From Candidatus Thiodiazotropha sp. (ex Monitilora ramsayi) (lineage in GTDB: Bacteria; Pseudomonadota; Gammaproteobacteria; Chromatiales; Chromatiaceae): a DNA stretch of 64,000 bases. The first letter of the stretch is position 1. Each line of letters opens with the position of its first letter. This document shows positions 1 through 8,668 of this stretch, piece after piece. Both the position numbers and the translations under genes were made by a program. Location: assembly GCA_025655595.1 (NCBI GenBank), contig JAHXIO010000011.1, forward strand, positions 124,001 through 188,000. Direction: 5' to 3'. The notes under the pieces are model-generated. The model searched no databases and was not told the DNA's origin. It saw only the letters and a program-made list of their open reading frames with translations.

Positions 1-83
1 GGCTGCTCCCGACGTGAAGCCTGGTAGAGTGCGCTGAGCGACCTGTCCTCTATCTTCTCCTGGTGTTGATCTTGTGTTGTCAC
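1..83 (-). CDS. Probable anti-sigma-type protein, N-terminal fragment
   Basis: Twenty-seven codons are open from a GTG at 83 to the window edge, so only the N-terminus is present. The GTG overlaps the TGA stop of the sigma-factor gene (GTGA), a typical sign of translational coupling. The visible residues include LSALYQASRREQ. This resembles the start of small proteins that follow ECF sigma genes in gammaproteobacteria, where an acidic stretch precedes a LSALYRA-like motif. Position and start motif suggest an anti-sigma or sigma-associated regulator. The body of the protein lies outside the window, so the function is inferred from context. Confidence 0.5.
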   Translation of the reverse strand, partial: MTTQDQHQEKIEDRSLSALYQASRREQ

Positions 84-613
84 AGGCAATCCTCCAACAC
101 TTTTCGCAACTGCTTCAGTGCATATCGCAGGCGGCTTTTGATGGTCTCTCGCCCGACACGGACCATCTCCGCGATCTGCTCCAGGGTAAAGCCCCCCTCT
201 TCCTTGAGCAGGAACGCCTCAGACTGTTCCCTGGGCAACTCAGCCAACTGGCGTTTCATACGCTCGGTACAATCCTGTTCGTTGGCTCTGGCATCGGGCG
301 TCGGCGAGGGATCTGAAACCTGCGCTACCACCTCATCATCGCTCACAGGTATCAGATGCTCACGGCGGTAGCGATCGATCTGCAGATTGCGTGCGATACG
401 GAACAGGTAGGCCTTGAACGAACCTTCGCGGAACGGCTTGGTCGCCGTGATGACCCGGGACCAGGCATCCTGATAGAGTTCGTCGGCATCCGCAGAGGAA
501 TCGCAGCTCCTGAGAAGAAAGAGATAGAGGGATTGGCGATAGCGCTGGTACAACGTCTCGAATGCCGGCGCATCACCCTTGCGATAGCGCCGGAAGAGGA
601 CCTCGTCACTCAT
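80..613 (-). CDS. ECF-type RNA polymerase sigma factor
   Basis: The product is a sigma-70 family factor of about 177 residues with only regions 2 and 4, the extracytoplasmic-function architecture. Region 2 is seen as YQRYRQSLYLFLLR followed by DELYQDAW and FRIARNLQIDRYRR, the core-binding and -10 recognition helices. Region 4 contains LPREQSEAFLLKE and FTLEQIAEMVRVGRETIKSR, a helix-turn-helix for the -35 element. The reading frame extends upstream to 676, but the ATG at 613 starts the conserved MSDEVLFRRY block, has a purine-rich GGAG/GAAG stretch before it, and gives the usual family length. The gene follows the von Willebrand lipoprotein gene by about 100 bp and overlaps the next gene, so the three probably form one operon. 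Confidence 0.9.
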   Translation of the reverse strand: MSDEVLFRRYRKGDAPAFETLYQRYRQSLYLFLLRSCDSSADADELYQDAWSRVITATKPFREGSFKAYLFRIARNLQIDRYRREHLIPVSDDEVVAQVSDPSPTPDARANEQDCTERMKRQLAELPREQSEAFLLKEEGGFTLEQIAEMVRVGRETIKSRLRYALKQLRKVLEDCL

Positions 614-711
614 CCCATCCACTTCTCTCATCTCCTCACTTCGTGGATTGGGCCATACTCCGACCCAACCCTCCAAGATTACACTTTCTCTACCCTGAAT
701 GATTCAGCCAC

Positions 712-2394
712 CTATCCACCCAAGCTGGAGGCCAGATTGACCAGGCGTAAGAATTCGCCACGGTAGCCATAGGGATCACTCCCCCGGGCTCCTTGTGCGA
801 GAGAGGCCACATCCCCATAGTCGAATGTTTCAGTATAACGCCCGCCACGTAGCAATTGGGCAAAAGCGGCAACTGAGGCGCTGAAACGGAAATTGTCGCT
901 CGTTCGAGTCGGATCCTGCTCGACAGACCGGGCGAGTATCGGCGTTTCGATCAGCCTGGAGCGCTCTCCGTCAGGGGCCTTGTAGCGCAGACGAAGATGA
1001 GCAAGTTCATCCCGCTTTCCTTTTGTTTGCCTGCCGGATGTGTAACGCAGGGGCTCCAGACGCTGTCCCTGACTCCCCGATAGCACGATCTCATAAAGTG
1101 CCGTGACTGTATGGCCTGCACCAATATCGCCCGCATCCACTTTGTCGTTACTGAAATCCTCCCTTGCCAGCATTCGGTTTTCGTAACCGACCAGGCGATA
1201 TTCGGCGACCACGGCGGGATTCCACTCGATCTGAATCTTCACATCCTTGGCAATCACTTCCAGTGTAGCCTCCAGCTCATCCACCAATACCTTCTGTGCC
1301 TCATTGATGGTATCGATATAGGCGTAGTTGCCGTTTCCTTTATCAGCCAGTTGTTCCATCAAATAGTCATTGTAGTTGCCCTGACCGAAACCCAGAGTGG
1401 TGAGTGTGACACCCTGCTCACGCTTCTCCTCGATCAGATCCATCAACTGTTCGTGGTTCACCGTACCCACATTGAAATCACCGTCGGTGGCGAGGATGAC
1501 GCGATTGATCCCATCCTCGACCCTTCCCTGCTTCGCCATGGCATAAGCAAGCTGGATGCCGGCAGAGCCATGCGTCGATCCGCCTGCACTCAGACGCTCC
1601 AGAGCCGCCATAATCTTTCCCTGCTGATCGCCGGGTGTCGGCTCGAGTACCACACCGGAGGCCCCGGCATAGACCACCAGTGAGACCCTGTCTTTACCGT
1701 CCAACTGTTTGACCAGGAGTTTAAATGCTGACTTGAGCAGGGGCAGTTTATCCGGGGCATTCATGGAGCCGGAGACATCCACCAGAAAGACCAGATTGCT
1801 GGCAGGCCTCACCTCTCGCTGGGGTACATAACCCTGAATCCCCAAATGGACCAGCAGACTGTCCCGATTCCAGGGTGTGTAGGCAACCTCGGTTACAACT
1901 GAGAAGGGTTGCTTGCTCTTCTTTGGGGTCGGGTATTCATAGTTGAAATAGTTGATTAGCTCCTCAGCGCGTACTGCATCCTTGGGCGGCAAACTGCCTT
2001 GATTGAGATAACGCCTGACCAGGGCATATGCGCCACTGTCCACGTCAATACTGAAGGTTGAGACCGGGTGTTCAGCCACTGCCATAACCCCGTTATCTTC
2101 TATGTTGGCGTAGTTCTCACGATTCACCCCAGCCGAGGGTTGACGGATACCCGCCATATCGAAGGCCTGTTTATGCCGCATCACAGTAGCCATGGGCGCC
2201 GCAGCCTTTCTCTCATGGAGAACCAGAGCATCGCTCTCCTCAGACTCAACAGCCGGCATTGGAATGATATTGCTTGCCGAGCCTCTATTCACAGGGGTGG
2301 CGGCATCGTTATCGACTGCGGTACCACAGGCAGCGATGGCAGCCGCCAGAAGAGCGGCCAGGACAGATCTCAAAAGTGGATTTAAAGATGACAT
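712..2394 (-). CDS. yfbK: von Willebrand factor A domain lipoprotein, YfbK type
   Basis: A 560-residue protein with a lipoprotein signal: a hydrophobic segment at residues 8-22 ends in AIAAC, so Cys23 would be lipidated and the protein anchored in the envelope. A YfbK-type N-terminal domain lies around residues 95-190 (YFNYEYPTP). A von Willebrand A domain spans about 200-375 with an intact metal-ion-dependent adhesion site, DVSGSM at 206-211, and a TDGDFNVG strand. A C-terminal DUF3520-like domain follows. AGGAGT lies seven bases before the ATG. The family is widespread but its ligand is unknown. Its place upstream of an ECF sigma gene suggests an envelope-stress role, which is inference. 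Confidence 0.88.
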   Translation of the reverse strand: MSSLNPLLRSVLAALLAAAIAACGTAVDNDAATPVNRGSASNIIPMPAVESEESDALVLHERKAAAPMATVMRHKQAFDMAGIRQPSAGVNRENYANIEDNGVMAVAEHPVSTFSIDVDSGAYALVRRYLNQGSLPPKDAVRAEELINYFNYEYPTPKKSKQPFSVVTEVAYTPWNRDSLLVHLGIQGYVPQREVRPASNLVFLVDVSGSMNAPDKLPLLKSAFKLLVKQLDGKDRVSLVVYAGASGVVLEPTPGDQQGKIMAALERLSAGGSTHGSAGIQLAYAMAKQGRVEDGINRVILATDGDFNVGTVNHEQLMDLIEEKREQGVTLTTLGFGQGNYNDYLMEQLADKGNGNYAYIDTINEAQKVLVDELEATLEVIAKDVKIQIEWNPAVVAEYRLVGYENRMLAREDFSNDKVDAGDIGAGHTVTALYEIVLSGSQGQRLEPLRYTSGRQTKGKRDELAHLRLRYKAPDGERSRLIETPILARSVEQDPTRTSDNFRFSASVAAFAQLLRGGRYTETFDYGDVASLAQGARGSDPYGYRGEFLRLVNLASSLGG

Positions 2395-2462
2395 GTTATG
2401 ACTCCTGAATGTACTTGGTATTCAGGAGAACGTTCAAAACCCCGGAATGGGGTTAACCTATT

Positions 2463-3668
2463 TTACAACCGCTCGCAAAAATCCCGCAGAGTGAACCCTT
2501 GCAGATTGATGTCGATACCCTTATTCAAGGCCAGGACCTTGAATCGCTCGCCCATCTCCGAAGGCAGGGTCAACCGTTTCACCCCCTGCACCAGTGCCAT
2601 GTGCTTGGCCACATCACCGGGATCGGAATCCGCCAACAGGGCATCGAGCCCATTGCCGAGAAGGAAATGGGCCTGGGTAGTGTAGCCGCCAAGATGGAAG
2701 CCGGCTTCGAGTCCGACTCTGGCCGCTGCAGTAAAGTCCACATGGCTGGTAATGTCCTGCAACCCCACGCAGCGAAAAGGATCAGCATGAGCACGATGAC
2801 GGTAGTGGCACATCAGGGTTCCCCGACTGCGTTGCGGATGGAAATACTCCTTGGCGCAGTAACCATAATCGATCAGCACTACCACGCCACTTCGCATCGA
2901 TTGGGCCAGGGCTCTGAGCCAGGAGGCCTGGCGTAGGTTAATCTCCGAAATATACCCCTCCGGCAAGCCTTCCTCAGGCTGTATGGCATTTTCAACCGCC
3001 ATCTTCAGTCCCGGTGTCTCAGGCTCACCAAACCGCTCCTTGAGCCCCCCCCCGTCGTAAACCACGAAAGACTCCTCGATATCAGCCTCGCCCATACGGA
3101 AGCGACTCACCGGCATGGCATCCAGCAATTCATTGGCAATGACGAAACCGTTGAATTGGACAGGCAGGGCCTGCAACCATTCAACCCTCCCCACCAGGTG
3201 GGGTACCCGCTGTTCAATCATCTCCCGCTGACGGATTTGCAATTCCGGGCTGATCTCAAGAATGGCATATCGTGAAGGAAGACAATCCAGCCGCTCAAGT
3301 TCAGCCAGCATATCCGCGGCCAGAAGACCCGAACCCGCCCCGAACTCAAGGAGTTCCCCTTCACCCAAACCATCCAGGACCTGCTGCGCCTGCCTGGCAA
3401 GACACTGGGCAAACAGTGGCGACACCTCAGGTGAAGTGATGAAATCACCCTCTTCACCGAACTTTCGACTGCCGGCGACGTAGTACCCCAACCCCGGTGC
3501 ATAGAGCGCCATCTCCATGAAGCGATCGAACGGGATACCTGCCTGGGACTGGTCGATCGCCCTCTTGATCTGTTTCACCAGCCTATCACTGACCGCCTGC
3601 GCCATATCATCGGGCATCGGAAGATTCTTGATTGAACCGGTAGGCGTCGGGCTTAAGCAGTCGGGCAT
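2463..3668 (-). CDS. MidA-family SAM-dependent methyltransferase
   Basis: A 401-residue protein of the COG1565/MidA (NDUFAF7-like) family. In mitochondria this family methylates an arginine of a complex I subunit; the bacterial substrate is not established. The conserved block GDFITSPEVSPLF is at about 74-86 and the SAM-binding glycine loop FGAGSG at 109-114. GFVIANELLDAMPVSRF follows, with the acidic residues typical of the family. A second possible start is the Met at residue 18; neither start has a strong ribosome-binding site. The gene is divergent from the SDR gene at 3879 across about 210 bp. Confidence 0.85.
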   Translation of the reverse strand: MPDCLSPTPTGSIKNLPMPDDMAQAVSDRLVKQIKRAIDQSQAGIPFDRFMEMALYAPGLGYYVAGSRKFGEEGDFITSPEVSPLFAQCLARQAQQVLDGLGEGELLEFGAGSGLLAADMLAELERLDCLPSRYAILEISPELQIRQREMIEQRVPHLVGRVEWLQALPVQFNGFVIANELLDAMPVSRFRMGEADIEESFVVYDGGGLKERFGEPETPGLKMAVENAIQPEEGLPEGYISEINLRQASWLRALAQSMRSGVVVLIDYGYCAKEYFHPQRSRGTLMCHYRHRAHADPFRCVGLQDITSHVDFTAAARVGLEAGFHLGGYTTQAHFLLGNGLDALLADSDPGDVAKHMALVQGVKRLTLPSEMGERFKVLALNKGIDINLQGFTLRDFCERL

Positions 3669-3878
3669 GAGTTCAGAAACCTATATGAATCCGTTAGAGT
3701 AGAATAAATCATCTCACTGGGTGAGTGGCTAACGATTCGCCTGTTTCACGTTTTGTGGAAACGGCATCTCCAAGGGCGAGCATTCTACCTTAGTGATTGG
3801 GTCGTCGCAGTTGTTATTGGTTCCCAATGATCGAGAGCAGTTCCTGCATGCGGGTATATAGAAGTCGGAGTGGTTCGA

Positions 3879-4634
3879 ATGAGTGACAGAGAACAGAAGC
3901 TGAGGGGAAAATGCGCCCTGATCACCGGTGCGGCACACCGCATTGGAGCGACCATCGCACAACTGCTTCATGAGAATGGGATGGATATCCTGGTCCACTA
4001 TCGCCACTCGTCTGCACCCGCCAGGGCATTACAACAGGCACTGGAAAGCCAACGCCCTGATTCGGTCGGTCTGATACAGGCAGATCTGCATGACGATGAC
4101 TGCTGCCAAACATTGATCGACGCGGCAATCGATTTCCGTGGACAACTGGATCTACTGGTCAACAATGCCTCCAGTTTCTACCCCACACCTATCGAGACCG
4201 CGGATGGTGCGGCGTGGGATGACCTCATCGGCAGCAACCTGAAAGCGCCTTTTTTCCTCTCTCAGGCGGCTGCTCCCCTATTGAAGAAAAGTAGAGGTGC
4301 TATCATCAATCTGGTCGATATCCACGCTGAGCGCCCACTCAAGGATCATCCTATCTATTCAGTCGCCAAGGCGGGTAACGCTATGCTGGTAAAGTCACTG
4401 GCCCGTGAACTGGGCCCTGAGATCCGGGTCAACGGTATCGCCCCCGGCGCCATCCTCTGGCCAGAGCAGGGCCTGAGCGAAGAGGACCGGGGTGAGATCC
4501 TGCAACGCACCGCCCTCAAACGCCCCGGCACACCGGAAGATATCGCACAGACGCTTCTCTTCCTGGTCAGCGAGGCACCTTATATCACCGGACAGATCAT
4601 CGCCGTCGATGGAGGGCGCACTTTGCAGCAGTAA
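3879..4634 (+). CDS. Pteridine reductase-like short-chain dehydrogenase
   Basis: A 251-residue classical SDR that probably reduces dihydromonapterin or a related pteridine with NADPH. The cofactor loop is TGAAHRIG (residues 16-23). The Arg in this TGxxxRxG variant is characteristic of PTR1/FolM-type reductases. The structural motif is NNASSFY at 95-101. The catalytic pair is Tyr160/Lys164 in YSVAK, with Asp147 where most SDRs have Ser, again as in PTR1. I chose the ATG at 3879 because GGAG lies eight bases upstream; an in-frame GTG at 3870 would sit on that site. The DUF2452 gene follows after two bases, so the two are co-transcribed. Confidence 0.85.
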   Translation: MSDREQKLRGKCALITGAAHRIGATIAQLLHENGMDILVHYRHSSAPARALQQALESQRPDSVGLIQADLHDDDCCQTLIDAAIDFRGQLDLLVNNASSFYPTPIETADGAAWDDLIGSNLKAPFFLSQAAAPLLKKSRGAIINLVDIHAERPLKDHPIYSVAKAGNAMLVKSLARELGPEIRVNGIAPGAILWPEQGLSEEDRGEILQRTALKRPGTPEDIAQTLLFLVSEAPYITGQIIAVDGGRTLQQ

Positions 4635-4636
4635 TC

Positions 4637-5143
4637 ATGAGCCACGACGACACCACACGTAAAACCGGCGACTGCGCCTCCAGCTATCCAGTCAGCCGAC
4701 TGGCCCCTGCATTCGGACTGGTCGATCTGGCCCGTGAGATCGCCGAGGCGGATGAGATGCTCGCCAACCGGGCTGGCGCCCAGCTGCAGATCATTGCACA
4801 GCAGGTGAAACAGCTGCAGGCCCAGGCCAGGGAAATCCTGCAGCAGACACAGCGGGATCAACAATTGCATCGCGCCCGCTGCAATTTCCAGAAAAAACCG
4901 GGACAGATCTACCATCTCTATCAGGATTCACAGCAACAACCGATCCTCTCCATGCTCTCCCCCGACGACTGGCGGGGAATGCCACCCAATACTTTCGTTG
5001 GCAGTTTCCGTCTCGAGAGCGACCGTTCCTGGACCCCGTTAGAGAAGATCCGACAACAGCAGGAGGAGGATCCGCTGCGGACCGTGCAGGCGCTACTTGC
5101 AGAAGAGAGTGACAACCCGGCAAATTGCGGGATAAACCGCTGA
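4637..5143 (+). CDS. DUF2452 family protein
   Basis: A 168-residue cytoplasmic protein with no signal peptide or membrane segment. The N-terminal half is a long helix rich in Gln (residues about 35-80, with AQLQIIAQQVKQLQAQ), and the C-terminal half has PGQIYHLYQ and LSPDDWRGMPP. These blocks match DUF2452 as I remember it, a small bacterial family also seen in eukaryotes and without an assigned function. It starts two bases after the SDR gene and is probably translated from the same message. Confidence 0.75.
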   Translation: MSHDDTTRKTGDCASSYPVSRLAPAFGLVDLAREIAEADEMLANRAGAQLQIIAQQVKQLQAQAREILQQTQRDQQLHRARCNFQKKPGQIYHLYQDSQQQPILSMLSPDDWRGMPPNTFVGSFRLESDRSWTPLEKIRQQQEEDPLRTVQALLAEESDNPANCGINR

Positions 5144-5208
5144 ATCGACTACACTTGAAGTGATCCCTTTCTGGACCAGATGAGCGCCAGCACAAGAAGC
5201 GAGAAACT

Positions 5209-6627
5209 ATGGCTGAAGTAACTTCCGGTCTGACTTTCAGACAGAGTGTCGATCATATGGTCGACCGGGCCCTGGCACTGATGGAGCTGGAACCGGGCAT
5301 CGCCAATGCCATCAAGAGCTGTACCTCTGTATTGCAGGTTAGTTTCCCGGTAGAGATCCGTGGCAAGGTGGAACTCTTCACCGGCTGGCGCGCAGTGCAC
5401 AGCATCCATCGCCTGCCGTCCAAGGGCGGGCTGCGATATTCAGAGTCGGTCGATCAGCAGGAGGTGGAAGCCCTGGCAGCGCTGATGACCTATAAGTGCG
5501 CCATTGTCGATGTCCCCTTTGGCGGCTCCAAGGGCGGGCTCTACATTAACCCCGATAACTACTCCCGTGAAGAACTGAAACGGATCACCCGGCGCTTTGC
5601 ACGTGAACTGTCCGCTGCCGGTTTTTTGAATCCCGCCACCAACGTACCGGCACCCGACATGGGCACTGGCCAACGGGAGATGGCATGGATCGCCGACACC
5701 TATAAACATCTCTATCCGGAGGACGTCAACGCCCTCGCTTGCGTCACCGGCAAACCGGTCGCCCACGGCGGGGTCAACGGCCGCACCGAGGCTACCGGTC
5801 GTGGAGTCCAATACGCCCTGCAAGAGTTCTTCAGACACAAAGAGGAGCTCAACGCCAGCGGACTGGATGGCAGCCTCGAAGGGAAAAACACCATCCTGCA
5901 AGGCCTTGGCAATGTGGGTTACCATGCAGCCAAGTTCCTCACCGAAGAAGACGGCGTAAAAATCACTGCCATCATCGAGCAAGATGGCGCTGTCTACAAT
6001 CCGGACGGCGTCCACGTGGAGGAAGCATATTACCACCGTTGCTCCCACGGCGGCCTCAAGGGATTTGCCGGTGGCGAGTTCATCGAGGACGGTACCAGCG
6101 CCCTGGAACTGGAGTGTGACATCCTTATTCCCGCCGCCATCGAAGGGGTGATCACCGAGAGTAACGCACCCAACATCCGAGCCAAACTCATCGCAGAGGC
6201 CGCCAACGGTCCCATCACCTTCGAAGCTGACCGTATCCTGCGTAACCGGGGTATCACCATCCTACCCGATGCCTATGTGAATGCCGGCGGCGTCGTAGTC
6301 TCCTACTTCGAATGGATCCGCAACCTCAGCCACATGCGCTTCGGCCGAATTGAACGGCGTCTCGACGAAGCCAGAGGACGCCATGTCGTCAGAGCGCTGG
6401 AAGAGACCACCGGCCGCAAAGTCCCGGAGTGGATAAGCAACAGCCTCTCCCGCGGTGCCGATGAACTCGACCTGGTACGATCCGGTCTCGACGACAGTAT
6501 GCGACAAGCCATGCAGGAGATTATCGATATCCGTAGTCGCAAGCCGGAGATCGAGGACTTTCGTACCGCAGCTTACGTCATCGCACTGCAGAAACTTGCA
6601 CGCTCATATCTTGATATCGGCGTGTAG
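5209..6627 (+). CDS. gdhA: Glutamate dehydrogenase (Glu/Leu/Phe/Val family)
   Basis: A 472-residue dehydrogenase that interconverts glutamate with 2-oxoglutarate plus ammonium. The substrate lysine region YKCAIVDVPFGGSKGGLYIN lies around residues 95-114, followed by NVPAPDMGTG. The nucleotide-binding loop is LQGLGNVGY at about 230-238, and the C-terminal half has AAIEGVITE and AEAANGP. The length matches the roughly 420-470 residue hexameric class better than the long NAD-specific class. Coenzyme preference cannot be read with confidence. It stands alone, with a 65-bp gap after the DUF2452 gene. Confidence 0.93.
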   Translation: MAEVTSGLTFRQSVDHMVDRALALMELEPGIANAIKSCTSVLQVSFPVEIRGKVELFTGWRAVHSIHRLPSKGGLRYSESVDQQEVEALAALMTYKCAIVDVPFGGSKGGLYINPDNYSREELKRITRRFARELSAAGFLNPATNVPAPDMGTGQREMAWIADTYKHLYPEDVNALACVTGKPVAHGGVNGRTEATGRGVQYALQEFFRHKEELNASGLDGSLEGKNTILQGLGNVGYHAAKFLTEEDGVKITAIIEQDGAVYNPDGVHVEEAYYHRCSHGGLKGFAGGEFIEDGTSALELECDILIPAAIEGVITESNAPNIRAKLIAEAANGPITFEADRILRNRGITILPDAYVNAGGVVVSYFEWIRNLSHMRFGRIERRLDEARGRHVVRALEETTGRKVPEWISNSLSRGADELDLVRSGLDDSMRQAMQEIIDIRSRKPEIEDFRTAAYVIALQKLARSYLDIGV

Positions 6628-6868
6628 TGGAGAAACGGCAGGTCAAACCGCCCGTTCATCGCTGGTTTGTGATTCAGGAAAACTCGATACCCCTTGAACG
6701 CGTATTGATACGCAGAGGTGTTTATCAATTCGTGATAACCTGCAGCCGAATCACCAAAAAGTCTGGAACTCCCCTTGTCATCTACTGTCGTAACTGACCG
6801 GAACCGATCGGCATCGGCTTGTAGACCTAATTGCGAACGGTTAACCATCAAAGTACACTTTGAATGTA

Positions 6869-7288
6869 ATGTCACTCAGCGCCTACAGAAATCTCGATCT
6901 CAAGCGAACCATTTGCCTCCTGATGGTGATGGCATTTCTTTCGTCTGCGCTGATCCACACACACTTCCACCTGCAACATGCAGACGAGATTTCCGCTGAA
7001 GGCAGTTTCAGCGATACCCACGAAGCGGTCTTCCATTCAAGCCTGGATTCCCATGATGTGGATCACCACCTGAGTGACCCCGGCACTCATACCGTCGAAT
7101 CCAAAACGGACATCGCCTTAAAGGCATCGAATGGACAGCTGCCTTTCGTAGCCCTGATCCTGGCGCTGGTATTGCTGCTTCCCTTGTCCAACCGGACAGT
7201 GAACCGGCCTCATGTTTCCGTCCGGTTCAACCTCCCTCGTCTCTATCGACATCGAACCCCGCCGTTAAGGGCGCCGCCGCTTAACTAA
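6869..7288 (+). CDS. His-rich small exported protein of the metal-efflux operon
   Basis: About 139 residues. The N-terminus is a hydrophobic segment (TICLLMVMAFLSSALIH) that could be a signal anchor. A His/Asp-rich region follows, including HTHFHLQHADE and SHDVDHHLSD, which could bind divalent metal. A second membrane-length segment (FVALILALVLLLPL) precedes the end YRHRTPPLRAPPLN. Small proteins ending in PPLRAPP-like motifs are common just upstream of CzcCBA or copper operons (CzcI/CopL-like). A metal-sensing or buffering role is inferred from that. The ATG at 6869 is preferred over a TTG three codons upstream; no strong Shine-Dalgarno is visible. Confidence 0.6.
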   Translation: MSLSAYRNLDLKRTICLLMVMAFLSSALIHTHFHLQHADEISAEGSFSDTHEAVFHSSLDSHDVDHHLSDPGTHTVESKTDIALKASNGQLPFVALILALVLLLPLSNRTVNRPHVSVRFNLPRLYRHRTPPLRAPPLN

Positions 7289-7363
7289 ACATCCCAACTC
7301 TCTTCCGGCACCTCTACCCCTGCCTCAGGCAGGTGTTTCGCTCGTGCCGCTCTGATTGTTTTT

Positions 7364-7384
7364 TTGGACCCACGATCGGTCCAA
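7364..7384 (+). promoter_or_regulatory. Inverted repeat next to the czcC ribosome-binding site
   Basis: TTGGACC (7364-7370) and GGTCCAA (7378-7384) are perfect complements separated by seven bases. The right arm runs into the AAGGA ribosome-binding site of czcC (7383-7387), and the ATG is at 7397. As DNA this could be an operator; as RNA it is a hairpin that would partly cover the ribosome-binding site. A second short hairpin, CCTGCC-TCA-GGCAGG, lies at 7319-7333. Confidence 0.45.
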
Positions 7385-7396
7385 GGATGTTTTGTT

Positions 7397-8668
7397 ATGC
7401 GATTCCATATGGGGATAATCACCCTGCTCTGGGCTGCGTGTCTGACCGCCGCCCCTCAAACTGAGATAAAGCAGTCCCTTAATCTGGCCCAGGCGATCGC
7501 CGCTGTGCTGGAAAACAACCCACAGCTGCAAACCGCAAATTTCGATACCCAAGCGGCGGCCGCGCGTATCCGTCAGCAAATGCAATCTCCCCCCATGAAA
7601 CTGGCTGTGGATGTGGAGAACCTGGGTGGCACCGGGAACAACAGCGGTATCAGGCAACTGGAAACCACATTCAGCCTGACACGGATGCTCGAATTGGGCG
7701 ATAAGCCGATGTTGCGTGGTGGGATTGCCCGAAGTGAGGCTGCACTGCTGAGCAATGAACAGGATGCCATCCGCCTCGATCTGCTGTCTGAAACCGCTAA
7801 GCGATTTCTTGACGTTGCCAACACTCAGGAACAACGCAACCTGGCCCGGGAGCGAATCAGTCTGCGCCAGAAAACCCTGAAGGTGGTTCAACAGCGATTT
7901 CGCCTCGGCAAGGCTGCGGCTGCAGAACTGAATGGTGCACGCATCAATCTGGTACGGGCTGAGCTGGCACTGGAAGGAACCGACCATCAGCTTGCCAGTA
8001 CCCGGCGTGCATTGGCGGTACTGTGGGGTGAGCTCACACCAGGCTTCCAGACGGTGACAGGGAATGTGTTTGCCTTGGCGCCGACACCGGATATCGCCAC
8101 CCTGGATCAGTTGCTGGAACAAAACCCCTCGCTCGTGCGCTTCGCCACCCAGCGGCGGTTGGCTGAGACCCGCCTGCGCCTGGCCGAGTCGGCCCGTCTG
8201 CCAGACATCGAATTCAGCGGCGGTCTGAAGCACTTCAATGCATCAGACGATGTCGGGCTTCTGTTTTCCGTGAGCATCCCGCTGGGCAGCGACAAGCGTG
8301 CGCTCCCCCGTGTGAACGAAGCCTCCGCACTGGCTGAGAAAGAACCCCTGTTGGCCAAAGACAAGCGCCTGGCCCTGCGCTCCACGCTATTCGGATTGCA
8401 TCAGGAGCTTGTCCACGCCAGCCATATCGTGGAAACCCTGAAGACAAGGGTTCTCCCGGAAGCCAAAGCAGCACTGGAGGACTACACACTGGGATACACC
8501 GCCGGCCGCTACTCCCTGCTCGAACTGGTCCAGGCCCAGGACACCTTGCTGCAGGCCCGATTGGAAGTTTTGAATGCCGCCGCTGACTACCAGCGCAACC
8601 GTTTAGAGATAGACCGCCTGACCGGTGGTGCCATGAGCCCGATTTCCGCACCTGGAGGTGCCCAATGA
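7397..8668 (+). CDS. czcC: CzcC-type outer-membrane efflux channel (TolC family)
   Basis: A 423-residue outer-membrane factor for a tripartite heavy-metal pump. A signal peptide is visible (MRFHMGIITLLWAACLTAAP), followed by two outer-membrane-factor repeats: LNLAQAIAAVLENNPQL near the N-terminus and TLDQLLEQNPSLVRF in the middle. The end has YSLLELVQAQDTLLQARLE, typical of CzcC/CusC. I chose the ATG at 7397 because AAGGA lies nine bases before it; a TTG at 7364 lies inside the inverted repeat. The stop overlaps the czcB start (ATGA), so translation is coupled. Confidence 0.88.
   Translation: MRFHMGIITLLWAACLTAAPQTEIKQSLNLAQAIAAVLENNPQLQTANFDTQAAAARIRQQMQSPPMKLAVDVENLGGTGNNSGIRQLETTFSLTRMLELGDKPMLRGGIARSEAALLSNEQDAIRLDLLSETAKRFLDVANTQEQRNLARERISLRQKTLKVVQQRFRLGKAAAAELNGARINLVRAELALEGTDHQLASTRRALAVLWGELTPGFQTVTGNVFALAPTPDIATLDQLLEQNPSLVRFATQRRLAETRLRLAESARLPDIEFSGGLKHFNASDDVGLLFSVSIPLGSDKRALPRVNEASALAEKEPLLAKDKRLALRSTLFGLHQELVHASHIVETLKTRVLPEAKAALEDYTLGYTAGRYSLLELVQAQDTLLQARLEVLNAAADYQRNRLEIDRLTGGAMSPISAPGGAQ

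Noticed and set aside
6628-6680. Possible terminator after gdhA
   Set aside because: The arms around GGCAGGT/AACCGCC are imperfect and no T run follows.
7325-8233. A 302-codon open frame antisense to czcC
   Set aside because: It lies entirely opposite a gene with clear outer-membrane-factor motifs, has no signature of its own and no ribosome-binding site. It is a shadow of GC-biased codons.
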